Below, one piece after another: positions 25,251 through 33,128 of a stretch of DNA of 64,000 nucleotides. The stretch comes from Streptomyces marinisediminis. Lineage in GTDB: Bacteria; Actinomycetota; Actinomycetes; Streptomycetales; Streptomycetaceae. A program made the translations under genes and the position numbers. The first letter of the stretch is position 1. Every line of letters begins with the position of its first letter. Location of the stretch: positions 1 through 64,000 of the forward strand of contig NZ_JAPKFL010000022.1 of NCBI RefSeq assembly GCF_026262575.1. Direction: 5' to 3'. Below the pieces are notes generated by a model. That model was not told the origin of the DNA. It made no database searches and saw only the letters and a program-made list of their open reading frames with translations.

Positions 25251-25319
25251 GGGAGCCACCGCTCGCACCGGACGCCGGGGCCCGCGCCGCGGGGGCCCGG
25301 CGCGCCCGCGGTGGCTCCC
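25251..25319 (-). terminator. Large nested stem-loop after the 25327 gene
   Basis: GGGAGCCACCG (25251-25261) and CGGTGGCTCCC (25309-25319) pair perfectly. The interval between them contains a further GC hairpin (CGCCGGGGCCCG region). It sits just downstream of the minus-strand gene stop at 25327. Confidence 0.6.
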
Positions 25320-25326
25320 GGGCGCG

Positions 25327-25917
25327 TCAGGCCGTCAGGGCGTGGGACTCCTCGGGGCGCCGGGGCCCGCGGCGCGGCGGGAAGACCTCGCCGGGAGTGG
25401 GGACGGGGCGGCGGGCGGGGCGCTCGCGTGCGGGCTCGGGTGACGCGGGCGGCGGCGCCGGCACCGGTCCGGGCGCGGGCTTCTTGCGCGGCTCCCGCTC
25501 CTCCTCGGCCTCGGCCTCGGCCAGCCCGCCCGGCAGGGCCAGCAGACGCCGCCGGGCCACGGGCAGGGCCGCGCGGACGAGCAGCTCCATGCGGCGCGCG
25601 GACTCCTGGGCGCCGGTGCGGTCGGCGCACAGGCGGCGCAGCGCGGTGACGTCCTCGTCGGCCGGGACGTAGCCGGCGTCCAGCGCGCCGCGCAGCCGGG
25701 CGAGGTAGCCGGTGGCCGAGCCGGGCAGCGCGTCGCGGTAGCGGGCCACGTCGTCGAAGAGGAAGTCGCGCAGGCGCCGCCCCTCGCGGGTCGCGTCGTC
25801 CACGGCCAGGGCGAGGTGGAGGCACTCCCGGATCTCCTGGGCCGGGAGTGCGGCGGACTGGAGGGCACAGGCGAGGGCACGGCGGAGCACGCACAGCTCC
25901 TCCGCGCTGAACGCCAT
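25327..25917 (-). CDS. Conserved hypothetical helical protein
   Basis: A 196-residue protein starting MAFSAEELCVLRRALACALQ. It has Leu/Arg-rich helices through about residue 140 (YLARLRGALDAGYVPADEDV, RRMELLVRAALPVARRRLLA) and a Pro/Arg/Glu low-complexity tail. The ATG at 25917 has GAGGCGGC upstream; an in-frame ATG at 25947 lacks a site. No known catalytic motif or membrane helix. It lies downstream of coaX on the same strand after a 185-base gap, so it may be a separate unit. Function unknown. Confidence 0.75.
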   Translation of the reverse strand: MAFSAEELCVLRRALACALQSAALPAQEIRECLHLALAVDDATREGRRLRDFLFDDVARYRDALPGSATGYLARLRGALDAGYVPADEDVTALRRLCADRTGAQESARRMELLVRAALPVARRRLLALPGGLAEAEAEEEREPRKKPAPGPVPAPPPASPEPARERPARRPVPTPGEVFPPRRGPRRPEESHALTA

Positions 25918-26102
25918 GCCGCCTCGGGAACCATGTGGCGTGGGCATAGTGCGACTTTAAGTGCTAAACGGACGAAATGCCCCGACGGCGCGCCCGTGCG
26001 GCCCCACTCCGCCCCGGCCACCTCGCCCGGAGCCGCGCCGAGCCCCGTTCCGGGCCGGCGCCCGCCGCGCCCAAGGCCGCGTCCGCCCGGACGGGGCCCG
26101 GC

Positions 26103-26909
26103 TCACAGGCGGGAGGCGTTGCGCTCGTAGACCAGCCGCAGGCCGACGAGGGTGAGCCAGGGCTCGTGCTCGTCGATGACCGAGGACTCCCCCAGCACCA
26201 TGGGCGCGAGCCCGCCGGTGGCGATGACGGTGACGTCGTCCGGGTCGCCGCCGGGCGCCGTCAGCTCCCGGGCCATGCGCTCGGCGACGGCGTCCACCTG
26301 GCCCGCGAAGCCGTACAGGATGCCGGACTGCATCGCCTCGACCGTGTTCTTGCCGATCACCGAGCGCGGGCGGGCCAGCTCGATCTTGCGCAGTTGCGCC
26401 CCGCGCACGCCGAGCGCCTCGACGCTGATCTCGATGCCGGGGGCGATGACGCCGCCGACGTACTCGCCGCGCGCGGAGACCGCGTCGAACGTCGTCGCGG
26501 TGCCGAAGTCCACCACCACGCACGGGCCGCCGTACAGCTCCACGGCGGCGACGGAGTTGACGATGCGGTCGGCGCCGACCTCCTTGGGGTGGTCGGTGAG
26601 CACCGGCACGCCGGTCTTCACGCCGGGCTCGACCAGGACGGCGGGGATGTCGCCGTAGTAGCGCCGGGTGACCTCGCGCAGCTCGTGCAGCACCGAGGGG
26701 ACGGTGGAGCAGATGGCGATGCCCTCGATGCCCTCGCCCAGCTCCATGCCCAGCAGCGGGTGCATGCCCATCAGTCCCTGGAGCAGCACCGCCAGCTCGT
26801 CCGCGGTGCGGCGGGCGTCGGTGGAGATGCGCCAGTGCTCGACGATCTCCTCACCGTCGAAGAGGCCGAGGACGGTGTGGGTGTTCCCGACGTCGATCGT
26901 CAGCAGCAT
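26103..26909 (-). CDS. coaX: Type III pantothenate kinase CoaX
   Basis: CoaX phosphorylates pantothenate, the first committed step to coenzyme A, and is insensitive to CoA feedback. The 268-residue protein has the ASKHA phosphate motif LLTIDVGNTHTVLGLF at the N-terminus, GADRIVNSVAA, the second phosphate motif VVVDFGTATTFDAV and GGVIAPGIEIS. ATG 26909 has GGGGAG upstream and is 3 bases from the nadC stop. It closes a cofactor operon whose upstream panC makes its substrate. Confidence 0.95.
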   Translation of the reverse strand: MLLTIDVGNTHTVLGLFDGEEIVEHWRISTDARRTADELAVLLQGLMGMHPLLGMELGEGIEGIAICSTVPSVLHELREVTRRYYGDIPAVLVEPGVKTGVPVLTDHPKEVGADRIVNSVAAVELYGGPCVVVDFGTATTFDAVSARGEYVGGVIAPGIEISVEALGVRGAQLRKIELARPRSVIGKNTVEAMQSGILYGFAGQVDAVAERMARELTAPGGDPDDVTVIATGGLAPMVLGESSVIDEHEPWLTLVGLRLVYERNASRL

Positions 26910-26912
26910 GGC

Positions 26913-27968
26913 TCACTCCCCGGTTCCGTCGCGCAGGTCCAGGCCGATGTCGAGGATGGGGGCGGAGTGGGTGAGCGCGCCGACGGCCAGGTAGTCCACG
27001 CCCGTGGCGGCGTAGGCGGCGGCGTTGTCCAGCGTCAGCCGCCCGGAGGACTCCAGCGCGGCCCGGCCCGCGACGAGGGCGACGGCCTCGGCGGTCCGCT
27101 CGGGGTCGAAGTTGTCCAGCAGGATCAGGTCGGCGCCCTCGGCGAGCACCGGTTCGAGCTGGTCCAGGCGGTCGACCTCGACCTCGATCGGCAGGTTGGG
27201 GAACTCCTCGCGCACGGCCCGGAAGGCGGCGGCGACGCCGCCCGCCGCGACGACGTGGTTGTCCTTGATCAGCGCGGCGTCCGACAGCGAGAACCGGTGG
27301 TTGACGCCGCCGCCGCAGCGCACGGCGTACTTCTCCAGCGCGCGCAGCCCCGGCGTCGTCTTGCGGGTGTCGCGGACCCGGGCCCGCGTGCCGGCCAGCG
27401 CGTCGGCCCACGCGCGGGTGGCGGTGGCGATGCCCGAGAGCCGGCACAGCAGGTTCAGCGCGCTGCGCTCGCCGGTGAGCAGGTCGCGGGTGCGGGTGCG
27501 CACCGTCAGCAGCTTCGTGCCCGCCGCCACCCGGTCGCCGTCCTCGACGTGCCGCTCGACCTCGAACGCGTCGGTGCAGACCACCGAGAGCACCGCCTCG
27601 GCGACCCGCAGGCCCGCGACGACGCCCGCCTCGCGCGCGGTGAAGTCGCCCGCGGCCACCGCGTCCTCGGGGATGGTGGCGACGGTGGTGACGTCCACAC
27701 CGTGGTCGAGGTCCTCCTCGATGGCCAGGTGCGCGATGTCCTCCACCTGCACGGGGTCGAGGCCGGCGGCGGTCAGCAGCGCGGCGAGGTCGGGGTCCAG
27801 GCCGCACTCCAGCGGGTCGAGTCCGGCCTCCCCGGCGGACTCGTCGGACTCGGCGAAGGACGCGTCGCCGCAGCCGCAGCCGTCTCCGCAGCCGCCGCCG
27901 GCGTCGGGGCCGCCGATCTGGAGGAGCGGCAGGTCTACGGTCGTGCGGGGGTCGTCGGGGGCTGTCAC
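26913..27968 (-). CDS. nadC: Nicotinate-nucleotide pyrophosphorylase NadC, Cys-rich N-terminus
   Basis: NadC (quinolinate phosphoribosyltransferase) converts quinolinate and PRPP to nicotinate mononucleotide in de novo NAD synthesis. The 351-residue protein has the family blocks DVTTVATIPEDA, NLLCRLSGIATATRAW, RDTRKTTPGLRALEKYAVRC, NHRFSLSDAALIKDNH and the substrate-binding IEVEVD. It is longer than the usual ~285 residues because of an N-terminal extension of about 70 residues with C27, C31 and C33 in a Gly-rich run. GTG 27968 follows AGGAG, 2 bases after nadB. nadA is not in the window. Confidence 0.95.
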   Translation of the reverse strand: MTAPDDPRTTVDLPLLQIGGPDAGGGCGDGCGCGDASFAESDESAGEAGLDPLECGLDPDLAALLTAAGLDPVQVEDIAHLAIEEDLDHGVDVTTVATIPEDAVAAGDFTAREAGVVAGLRVAEAVLSVVCTDAFEVERHVEDGDRVAAGTKLLTVRTRTRDLLTGERSALNLLCRLSGIATATRAWADALAGTRARVRDTRKTTPGLRALEKYAVRCGGGVNHRFSLSDAALIKDNHVVAAGGVAAAFRAVREEFPNLPIEVEVDRLDQLEPVLAEGADLILLDNFDPERTAEAVALVAGRAALESSGRLTLDNAAAYAATGVDYLAVGALTHSAPILDIGLDLRDGTGE

Positions 27969-27970
27969 GG

Positions 27971-29743
27971 CTACTCCTGGAGGGCGGCGGGGTCGACCGG
28001 CGGGAAACCGGTCGTGTCGGTGGGGCGGAGGGTGAGGGCGGGCGCGGCGTCGGCTCCGGCGGCGCCGGGGCGGGCGTCGGGGTCGAGGGTGACGACGAGG
28101 TGGCGGGCCCAGTGGGCGTCGTCGCGGTCGGGGTGGTCCTCGCGCCAGTGACAGCCGCGGGTCTCCGCGCGCCGCCGGGCGGCCGCGACGAGCACGGAGG
28201 CCACCAGGTGGAGGTTGGTGGCCTCCCACGCCTCCGTGCCCGGGGCGGCGGGCTCGTCGGCGGCGGCGCGGGGCAGCGCGGCCAGCGCGTCGGCGGCCTC
28301 CGCGAGACTGGCCGCCGAGCGCAGGACGCCCGCGCCGCGGGTCATGACGCGCTGCACCGCGGTGCGGGCGCCGGGCGGCAGCAGCGGCGTCGTGCGGTGG
28401 GCGACGGTCAGCGGACCCGGGTGCCCGTCCCCGGCGGCGCCGCCCGCGGGAGCCGCCGCGGGAGCCGCCGTGTCGGGGGCCGTGATCGCCTCCGCGATGC
28501 GCTCGGCGAAGACCAGGCCCTCCAGCAGCGAGTTGGACGCGAGCCGGTTGGCGCCGTGCACGCCGGTGCAGGCGGCCTCCCCGCACGCGTACAGGCCCGG
28601 CACCGTGGTGCGCCCGCGCAGGTCGGTGCGGACGCCGCCGGAGGCGTAGTGCGCGGCCGGGGCGACCGGGATCGGCCGCGTCACCGGGTCGATGCCGTGG
28701 GCGCGGCAGGCGGCGAGGATGGTGGGGAAGCGCTCGCCCCACATCGCCGCGCCGAAGTGCCGGGCGTCGAGGAACACGTGGTCGGTGCCGCGCTCCCGGC
28801 AGCGGCGCATGATGCCCTTGGCGACGATGTCGCGCGGCGCGAGCTCGCCCAGCTCGTGCTGCCCGGTCATGAACCGCACGCCGTCGGCGTCCACCAGGTG
28901 GGCGCCCTCGCCGCGCACCGCCTCCGAGATCAGCGGCTGCTGGCCGCGCGCGCCCGGCCCCAGGTAGAGCACGGTGGGGTGGAACTGGACGAACTCCAGG
29001 TCGCTGACCTCCGCGCCGGCGCGCAGCGCGAGGGCCACGCCGTCGCCGGTGGAGACGGCCGGGTTGGTGGTGGCCGAGAAGACCTGGCCCATGCCCCCGG
29101 TGGCGAGCACCACGGCCGGGGCGTGCACGGCGCCGACCCCGTCGTGCCGGCCCTCGCCCATCACGTGCAGGGTGACGCCGGCGGCGCGCCCCGCGGCGTC
29201 CCGCAGCAGGTCCAGCACGAGCGCGTGGTCGACGGTGCGGATGCCGGCGGCGCGGACGGCGTCCAGCAGGGCGCGGGAGATCTCCGCGCCGGTGGCGTCG
29301 CCGCCCGCGTGCGCGATGCGGCGCCGGTGGTGGCCGCCCTCGCGGGTCAGCGCGATCCGCCCGGTCTCCGGCGCGGTGTCGAAGACGGCTCCGGCGGCGA
29401 TGAGGCGGCGCACGGCGGCCGGGCCCTCGGTGACCAGGGTGCGCACGGCGTCCTCGTCGCACAGCCCGGCGCCCGCGGTGAGCGTGTCGGTCAGGTGCTG
29501 CTCGGGGCTGTCGCCCTCGCCCAGCGCGGCGGCGATGCCGCCCTGGGCCCACCGGGTGGAGCCTTCGCCCAGGTCGGTCTTGGTGACGATGACGGCGGTG
29601 CGGCCCGCGGCGGCGCAGCGCAGGGCCGCCGTCAGTCCGGCCACGCCGGAGCCGACCACGACGACGTCCGCCTCGATCGCCCAGCTCGGCAGCGGGGCGG
29701 CCAGGCGTATGCCGGGGGCGTGGGTGGCGGGCGCGAGGTTCAT
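27971..29743 (-). CDS. nadB: L-aspartate oxidase NadB
   Basis: NadB is the FAD enzyme that oxidises aspartate to iminoaspartate for quinolinate synthesis. The 590-residue protein has the dinucleotide motif VVVGSGVAGLTAALR, the FAD-contact KTDLGEGSTRWAQGGIAAAL, the active-site region SEAVRGEGAHLVDADG and YASGGVRTDLRGRTTVPGLY, then a helical C-terminal domain. The ATG at 29743 overlaps the panC stop (ATGA) and nadC follows after 2 bases, so panC-nadB-nadC are tightly coupled. Confidence 0.95.
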   Translation of the reverse strand: MNLAPATHAPGIRLAAPLPSWAIEADVVVVGSGVAGLTAALRCAAAGRTAVIVTKTDLGEGSTRWAQGGIAAALGEGDSPEQHLTDTLTAGAGLCDEDAVRTLVTEGPAAVRRLIAAGAVFDTAPETGRIALTREGGHHRRRIAHAGGDATGAEISRALLDAVRAAGIRTVDHALVLDLLRDAAGRAAGVTLHVMGEGRHDGVGAVHAPAVVLATGGMGQVFSATTNPAVSTGDGVALALRAGAEVSDLEFVQFHPTVLYLGPGARGQQPLISEAVRGEGAHLVDADGVRFMTGQHELGELAPRDIVAKGIMRRCRERGTDHVFLDARHFGAAMWGERFPTILAACRAHGIDPVTRPIPVAPAAHYASGGVRTDLRGRTTVPGLYACGEAACTGVHGANRLASNSLLEGLVFAERIAEAITAPDTAAPAAAPAGGAAGDGHPGPLTVAHRTTPLLPPGARTAVQRVMTRGAGVLRSAASLAEAADALAALPRAAADEPAAPGTEAWEATNLHLVASVLVAAARRRAETRGCHWREDHPDRDDAHWARHLVVTLDPDARPGAAGADAAPALTLRPTDTTGFPPVDPAALQE

Positions 29744-30774
29744 GGGGTCGCTCCGGTAGGGCCCCCGAAGCAGAGGCGGATGTTGTCGATGAGCCGGGTG
29801 GTGCCGACCCGGGCGGCGACGGCGAGCACCGCCTCGCCGGTGTGGCCGTCGCCGACGTCGGTGAAGTCCACCGGGTCGACGAGGGCGAGGTAGTCCACCT
29901 CCAGCCGGCGGCCGGCCTCCTCCAGCACCGTCCGCGCGGCGGCCAGGGCGGCCGACGGGCGGCCGTGCGCGTGGGCGAGCGCGTGCGCGTCCGCCGACGC
30001 GCGCGACTCGCCCACCTTCGCCAGCGCCGCCGCCCGGCCCTGGTGGGCCCCGGCGGCCTCGGCACGGGCCCGCAGCGCGGACTCGGCCGTCATCCGGTCG
30101 CGGGCGGCGAACAGCGCGCGCGAGAGCGCCAGCGCGGTGCGGCGCTCGTGCGGGGCGAGGTAGCGGTTGCGGCTGGAGAGCGCCAGCCCGTCCGGCTCGC
30201 GCACGGTCGGCACGCCGGCGATCTCCACGGGGAAGTTCAGGTCCCGCACCATGCGGGTGATGAGCGCGAGCTGCTGCGCGTCCTTCTCCCCGTACAGCGC
30301 GACGTCGGGCGCGGTCAGGTGCAGCAGCTTCGCGACGACGGTGAGCATGCCGTCGAAGTGGCCGGGCCGGTGCGCGCCCTCCAGCCGCTCCCCCGTCGGG
30401 CCCGCGGAGATCCGCACCCGCGGCTCCCCGCCGGGGTAGACCTCGGCCACGGACGGGGCGAAGACCACGTCGGCGCCCGCCGCCGCCGCGACCTCCAGGT
30501 CGGCGTCCAGGGTGCGCGGGTAGCGGTCCAGGTCCTCGCCCGCGCCGAACTGCAGCGGGTTGACGAACACCGTCACCACCACCTGCCCGGCCGGGCCCAC
30601 CCGCGCCCGCGCGGCGCGGACGAGCTCGGCGTGCCCGGCGTGCAGGGCGCCCATCGTCATGACGACGGCGCGCCGGGCGCCCGGGCGGGGCTCGGCGCCC
30701 GGGCGGGGCTCGGCGCGCAGCTCGGCGGCGGTGCGCAGTAGGCGGGGCCCGGCGGGCGGGGGGCTGGGCGTCAT
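29740..30774 (-). CDS. panC: Pantothenate synthetase PanC
   Basis: PanC joins pantoate and beta-alanine using ATP. The 344-residue protein has the nucleotide-binding MGALHAGHAELV (a HIGH-like motif; the more usual form is HEGH), FVNPLQF, LYGEKDAQQLALI and the KMSKS-like region DGLALSSRNRYL. A His/Ala-rich insertion (about residues 245-275, with ADAHALAHAHG) makes it longer than E. coli PanC (283). ATG 30774 overlaps the stop of the DUF2520 gene, and its own stop overlaps nadB. Confidence 0.94.
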   Translation of the reverse strand: MTPSPPPAGPRLLRTAAELRAEPRPGAEPRPGARRAVVMTMGALHAGHAELVRAARARVGPAGQVVVTVFVNPLQFGAGEDLDRYPRTLDADLEVAAAAGADVVFAPSVAEVYPGGEPRVRISAGPTGERLEGAHRPGHFDGMLTVVAKLLHLTAPDVALYGEKDAQQLALITRMVRDLNFPVEIAGVPTVREPDGLALSSRNRYLAPHERRTALALSRALFAARDRMTAESALRARAEAAGAHQGRAAALAKVGESRASADAHALAHAHGRPSAALAAARTVLEEAGRRLEVDYLALVDPVDFTDVGDGHTGEAVLAVAARVGTTRLIDNIRLCFGGPTGATP

Positions 30775-31712
30775 CGGGGTCCTCCGTCGGTTCCGGCCGC
30801 TCCCGGCGCGGCGTCCGACAGGACGTCCAGCAGGTCCTCGGCCAGCTCCGGCCTGAGCAGCCCGTGGGCCAGCGCCCGGTCGGCGGTGGTGCGGGCCATC
30901 GCCACGTAGCCGGAGACCATGTGCGGGGCGTGGCGGCGCAGCTCGGCCAGGTGGGCGGCCACGGTCCGCGCGTCGCCCCGGGCGACGGGCCCGGTGAGCG
31001 CGGCGTCCCCGGAGCGCAGCGCGTTGTCCAGCGCGGCGCCCAGCAGCGGCCCGAGCATCCGGTCGGGGGCGGCGACGCCGGACGCGCGCAGCAGCTCCTC
31101 GGCCTGCGCGACCAGCGTCACCAGGTAGTTCGCGCCCAGGGCCAGCCCCGCGTGGTACAGCGGCCGAGCCTCCTCGGCCACCCACTCCGGCTCGCCGCCC
31201 ATCTCGATCACCAGCGCCTCGGCCGCCAGCCGCAGCTCCTCGGGCGCCGTCACGCCGAACGCGCACCCCGCCAGCCGCTGCACGTCCACGCCGGTGCCGG
31301 TGAACGTCATCACCGGGTGCAGCGCGAGCGGCAGGGCGCCCGCGCGCAGCGCCGGGTCCAGCACGGCCGTGCCGTACCGCCCGGAGGTGTGCACGAGGAG
31401 CTGGCCGGGGCGGACGGCGCCGGTCTCCGCGAGCCCCGCGACGAGGCCGGGGAGGGCGTCGTCCGGGACGGTGAGCAGCACCAGTTCGGCGCGGGCGAGC
31501 ACGTCGGCCGGGTCGAGCAGGGGCACGCCGGGCAGCAGTTCGGCGGCGCGACGCCGGGAGGCGTCCGACACCCCGGAGGCGGCGACCGGGCGGTGTCCGG
31601 CCAGCGCGAGGGCGGCGGCGAGCGCGGGGCCCACGCGGCCGGCGCCGACCACGCCCACGCGCAGTCGCGCGGGGCGCTCCTGGGCGCCGCGCGGAGCGGG
31701 CTGTTCGTTCAC
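30771..31712 (-). CDS. Rossmann-like / DUF2520 oxidoreductase-like protein
   Basis: A 313-residue protein with an N-terminal NAD(P)-binding Rossmann fold (LRVGVVGAGRVGPALAAALA, LVLLTVPDDALPGLVAGLAE). A helical C-terminal DUF2520 domain follows (YHAGLALGANYLVTLVAQAE). The layout resembles pyrroline-5-carboxylate and ketopantoate reductases. As it is coupled to panC by an ATGA overlap, a role in pantoate supply is an attractive inference, but no catalytic residue proves it. GTG 31712 with GGAAGG upstream is chosen; an in-frame ATG at 31769 is the alternative. First gene of the cofactor operon. Confidence 0.85.
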   Translation of the reverse strand: MNEQPAPRGAQERPARLRVGVVGAGRVGPALAAALALAGHRPVAASGVSDASRRRAAELLPGVPLLDPADVLARAELVLLTVPDDALPGLVAGLAETGAVRPGQLLVHTSGRYGTAVLDPALRAGALPLALHPVMTFTGTGVDVQRLAGCAFGVTAPEELRLAAEALVIEMGGEPEWVAEEARPLYHAGLALGANYLVTLVAQAEELLRASGVAAPDRMLGPLLGAALDNALRSGDAALTGPVARGDARTVAAHLAELRRHAPHMVSGYVAMARTTADRALAHGLLRPELAEDLLDVLSDAAPGAAGTDGGPR

Positions 31713-31877
31713 GGGCTTTCGTGCCTTCCGTTCCAGTCCGCGGGTTCGGTACCGGACGTCGCCTCTCATGCTAGACGCTGGCGCCGCGCGCCCCGGCGGA
31801 AGCGCCCGGATCGTGGACCGGAGCCCCGTCGCGCCGAGGGGCGGACGGCGGCGGCGGGCGGGTGTGAGGATGCCGGG

Positions 31878-33128
31878 ATGAGTGACGACGCGAGCGACGA
31901 CAGCGCGAGGGCCGACGAGGCGAGGGCCGACGAGGCGGTGGATGCCGGGACGGACGCCGGGACGGACGCCGGGACGGATGCCGGGACGGACGCCGGGACG
32001 GATGCCGAAGCGATGGCCGAGCGGCGGCTGGCGGCCTGGCGGGCGGCGGGGCGCAAGCTGTCCGCCGGGCTGGTGCGGCCGCTGGCGGAGCGGCTGGCGG
32101 ACGTGGGCGCCGCGCTGGAGGCCGCCGGGGTGGCCGAGGGGTGGACGGACCTCTACGGGAACGGGGTGGTCGAAGCCGTCGAGGAGCGGGTCGCCGGTCT
32201 GCTGGGCAAGCCCGCCGCCGTCTGGTTCCCCACGGGGACGATGGCCCAGCAGGCGGTGCTGCGCTGCTGGGCGGGCCGGACCGGCAGCCTCGCCGTCGGC
32301 CTGCACCCGCTGGCCCACCCGGTGCGGCACGAGCGGGACGCGCTGAGCCGGCTGAGCGGCCTGCACCCCGTGCCGGTGGGCGGCGGCGAGCGGCCGGTCA
32401 CGGCGGAGGACGTGCGGGCGGTGCCGGAGCCCTTCGGCACGCTCGCGCTGGAGCTCCCGCTGCGCGACGCCGGGTTCCGGCTGCCGACGTGGGAGGAGCT
32501 GACGGACACGGTGGCCGCCGCCCGCGAGCGGGACGCCGTGGTGCACGTCGACGGGGCGCGGCTGTGGGAGTGCGCGACGTGGTTCGGGCGTCCGCTGGCG
32601 GAGATCGCGGAGCTCGCCGACTCGGTGTACGTGTCGTTCTACAAGTCGCTGGGCGGCCTGTCCGGGGCCGCCGTCGCCGGGCCGGAGGACGTCGCCGCCG
32701 AGGCCCGGGTGTGGCGGCACCGGTACGGCGGCCAGCTCTTCCAGCAGTGGCCGGCCGCCGTCACCGCGCTGGCCGGGCTGGAGCGCGAGCTGCCGCGGCT
32801 GCCCGCGTACGTGGCGCAGGCCAGACGGGTGGCGGCCGCGCTGCACACCGCGTTCGGGGCGGCCGGTGGACCGCCCTGGTACGCGGTGCTGCCCGAGGAG
32901 CCGCACACCCACCAGTTCCAGGTGTGGCTGCCCTACCCGGCCGACGTGCTCGACGAGGCCTCGGTGCGCCAGGCCGAGGAGAGCGGCACGGCCCTGTTCG
33001 GCCGCTGGCGGGACCGGGACGGCGTGCCCGGCGCGGCGATGACCGAGTGCACCGTCGACGCCCCCGGCCTCGCCTGGACGGAGGCCGACGTCCACTCCGC
33101 CGTCACCGACTTCCTCACCCGCCTGTGA
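31878..33128 (+). CDS. Threonine aldolase / beta-eliminating lyase family PLP enzyme
   Basis: A 416-residue fold-type I PLP enzyme. Key segments are AVWFPTGTMAQQAVL, the PLP-Asp motif VVHVDGARLWECA and the Schiff-base lysine in VYVSFYKSLGGLSGAAVAG. These match low-specificity threonine aldolases, which split threonine or other beta-hydroxy amino acids into glycine and an aldehyde. The N-terminal 40 residues are Asp/Ala/Thr low complexity from a 12-bp tandem repeat. ATG 31878 follows GAGG. It converges with the MidA gene, the coding regions overlapping by 14 bases. Confidence 0.88.
   Translation: MSDDASDDSARADEARADEAVDAGTDAGTDAGTDAGTDAGTDAEAMAERRLAAWRAAGRKLSAGLVRPLAERLADVGAALEAAGVAEGWTDLYGNGVVEAVEERVAGLLGKPAAVWFPTGTMAQQAVLRCWAGRTGSLAVGLHPLAHPVRHERDALSRLSGLHPVPVGGGERPVTAEDVRAVPEPFGTLALELPLRDAGFRLPTWEELTDTVAAARERDAVVHVDGARLWECATWFGRPLAEIAELADSVYVSFYKSLGGLSGAAVAGPEDVAAEARVWRHRYGGQLFQQWPAAVTALAGLERELPRLPAYVAQARRVAAALHTAFGAAGGPPWYAVLPEEPHTHQFQVWLPYPADVLDEASVRQAEESGTALFGRWRDRDGVPGAAMTECTVDAPGLAWTEADVHSAVTDFLTRL
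31947..32006 (+). repeat. 12-bp tandem repeat, five units
   Basis: GGGACGGA(C/T)GCC occurs five times in a row and encodes repeated AGTD units near the N-terminus of the aldolase-like enzyme. The copy number is likely unstable. Confidence 0.85.

Noticed and set aside
26913..30065. A 1050-codon minus-strand frame that contains nadC and appears to extend far upstream
   Set aside because: The nadC part has a clear GTG with ribosome binding site at 27968; upstream the same frame overlaps nadB in a different frame and reads as Arg/Pro/His noise.
31713..31769. ATG 31769 as start of the DUF2520 gene
   Set aside because: It adds 19 Arg/Lys-rich residues without a ribosome binding site; GTG 31712 with GGAAGG upstream is more plausible, though not proven.
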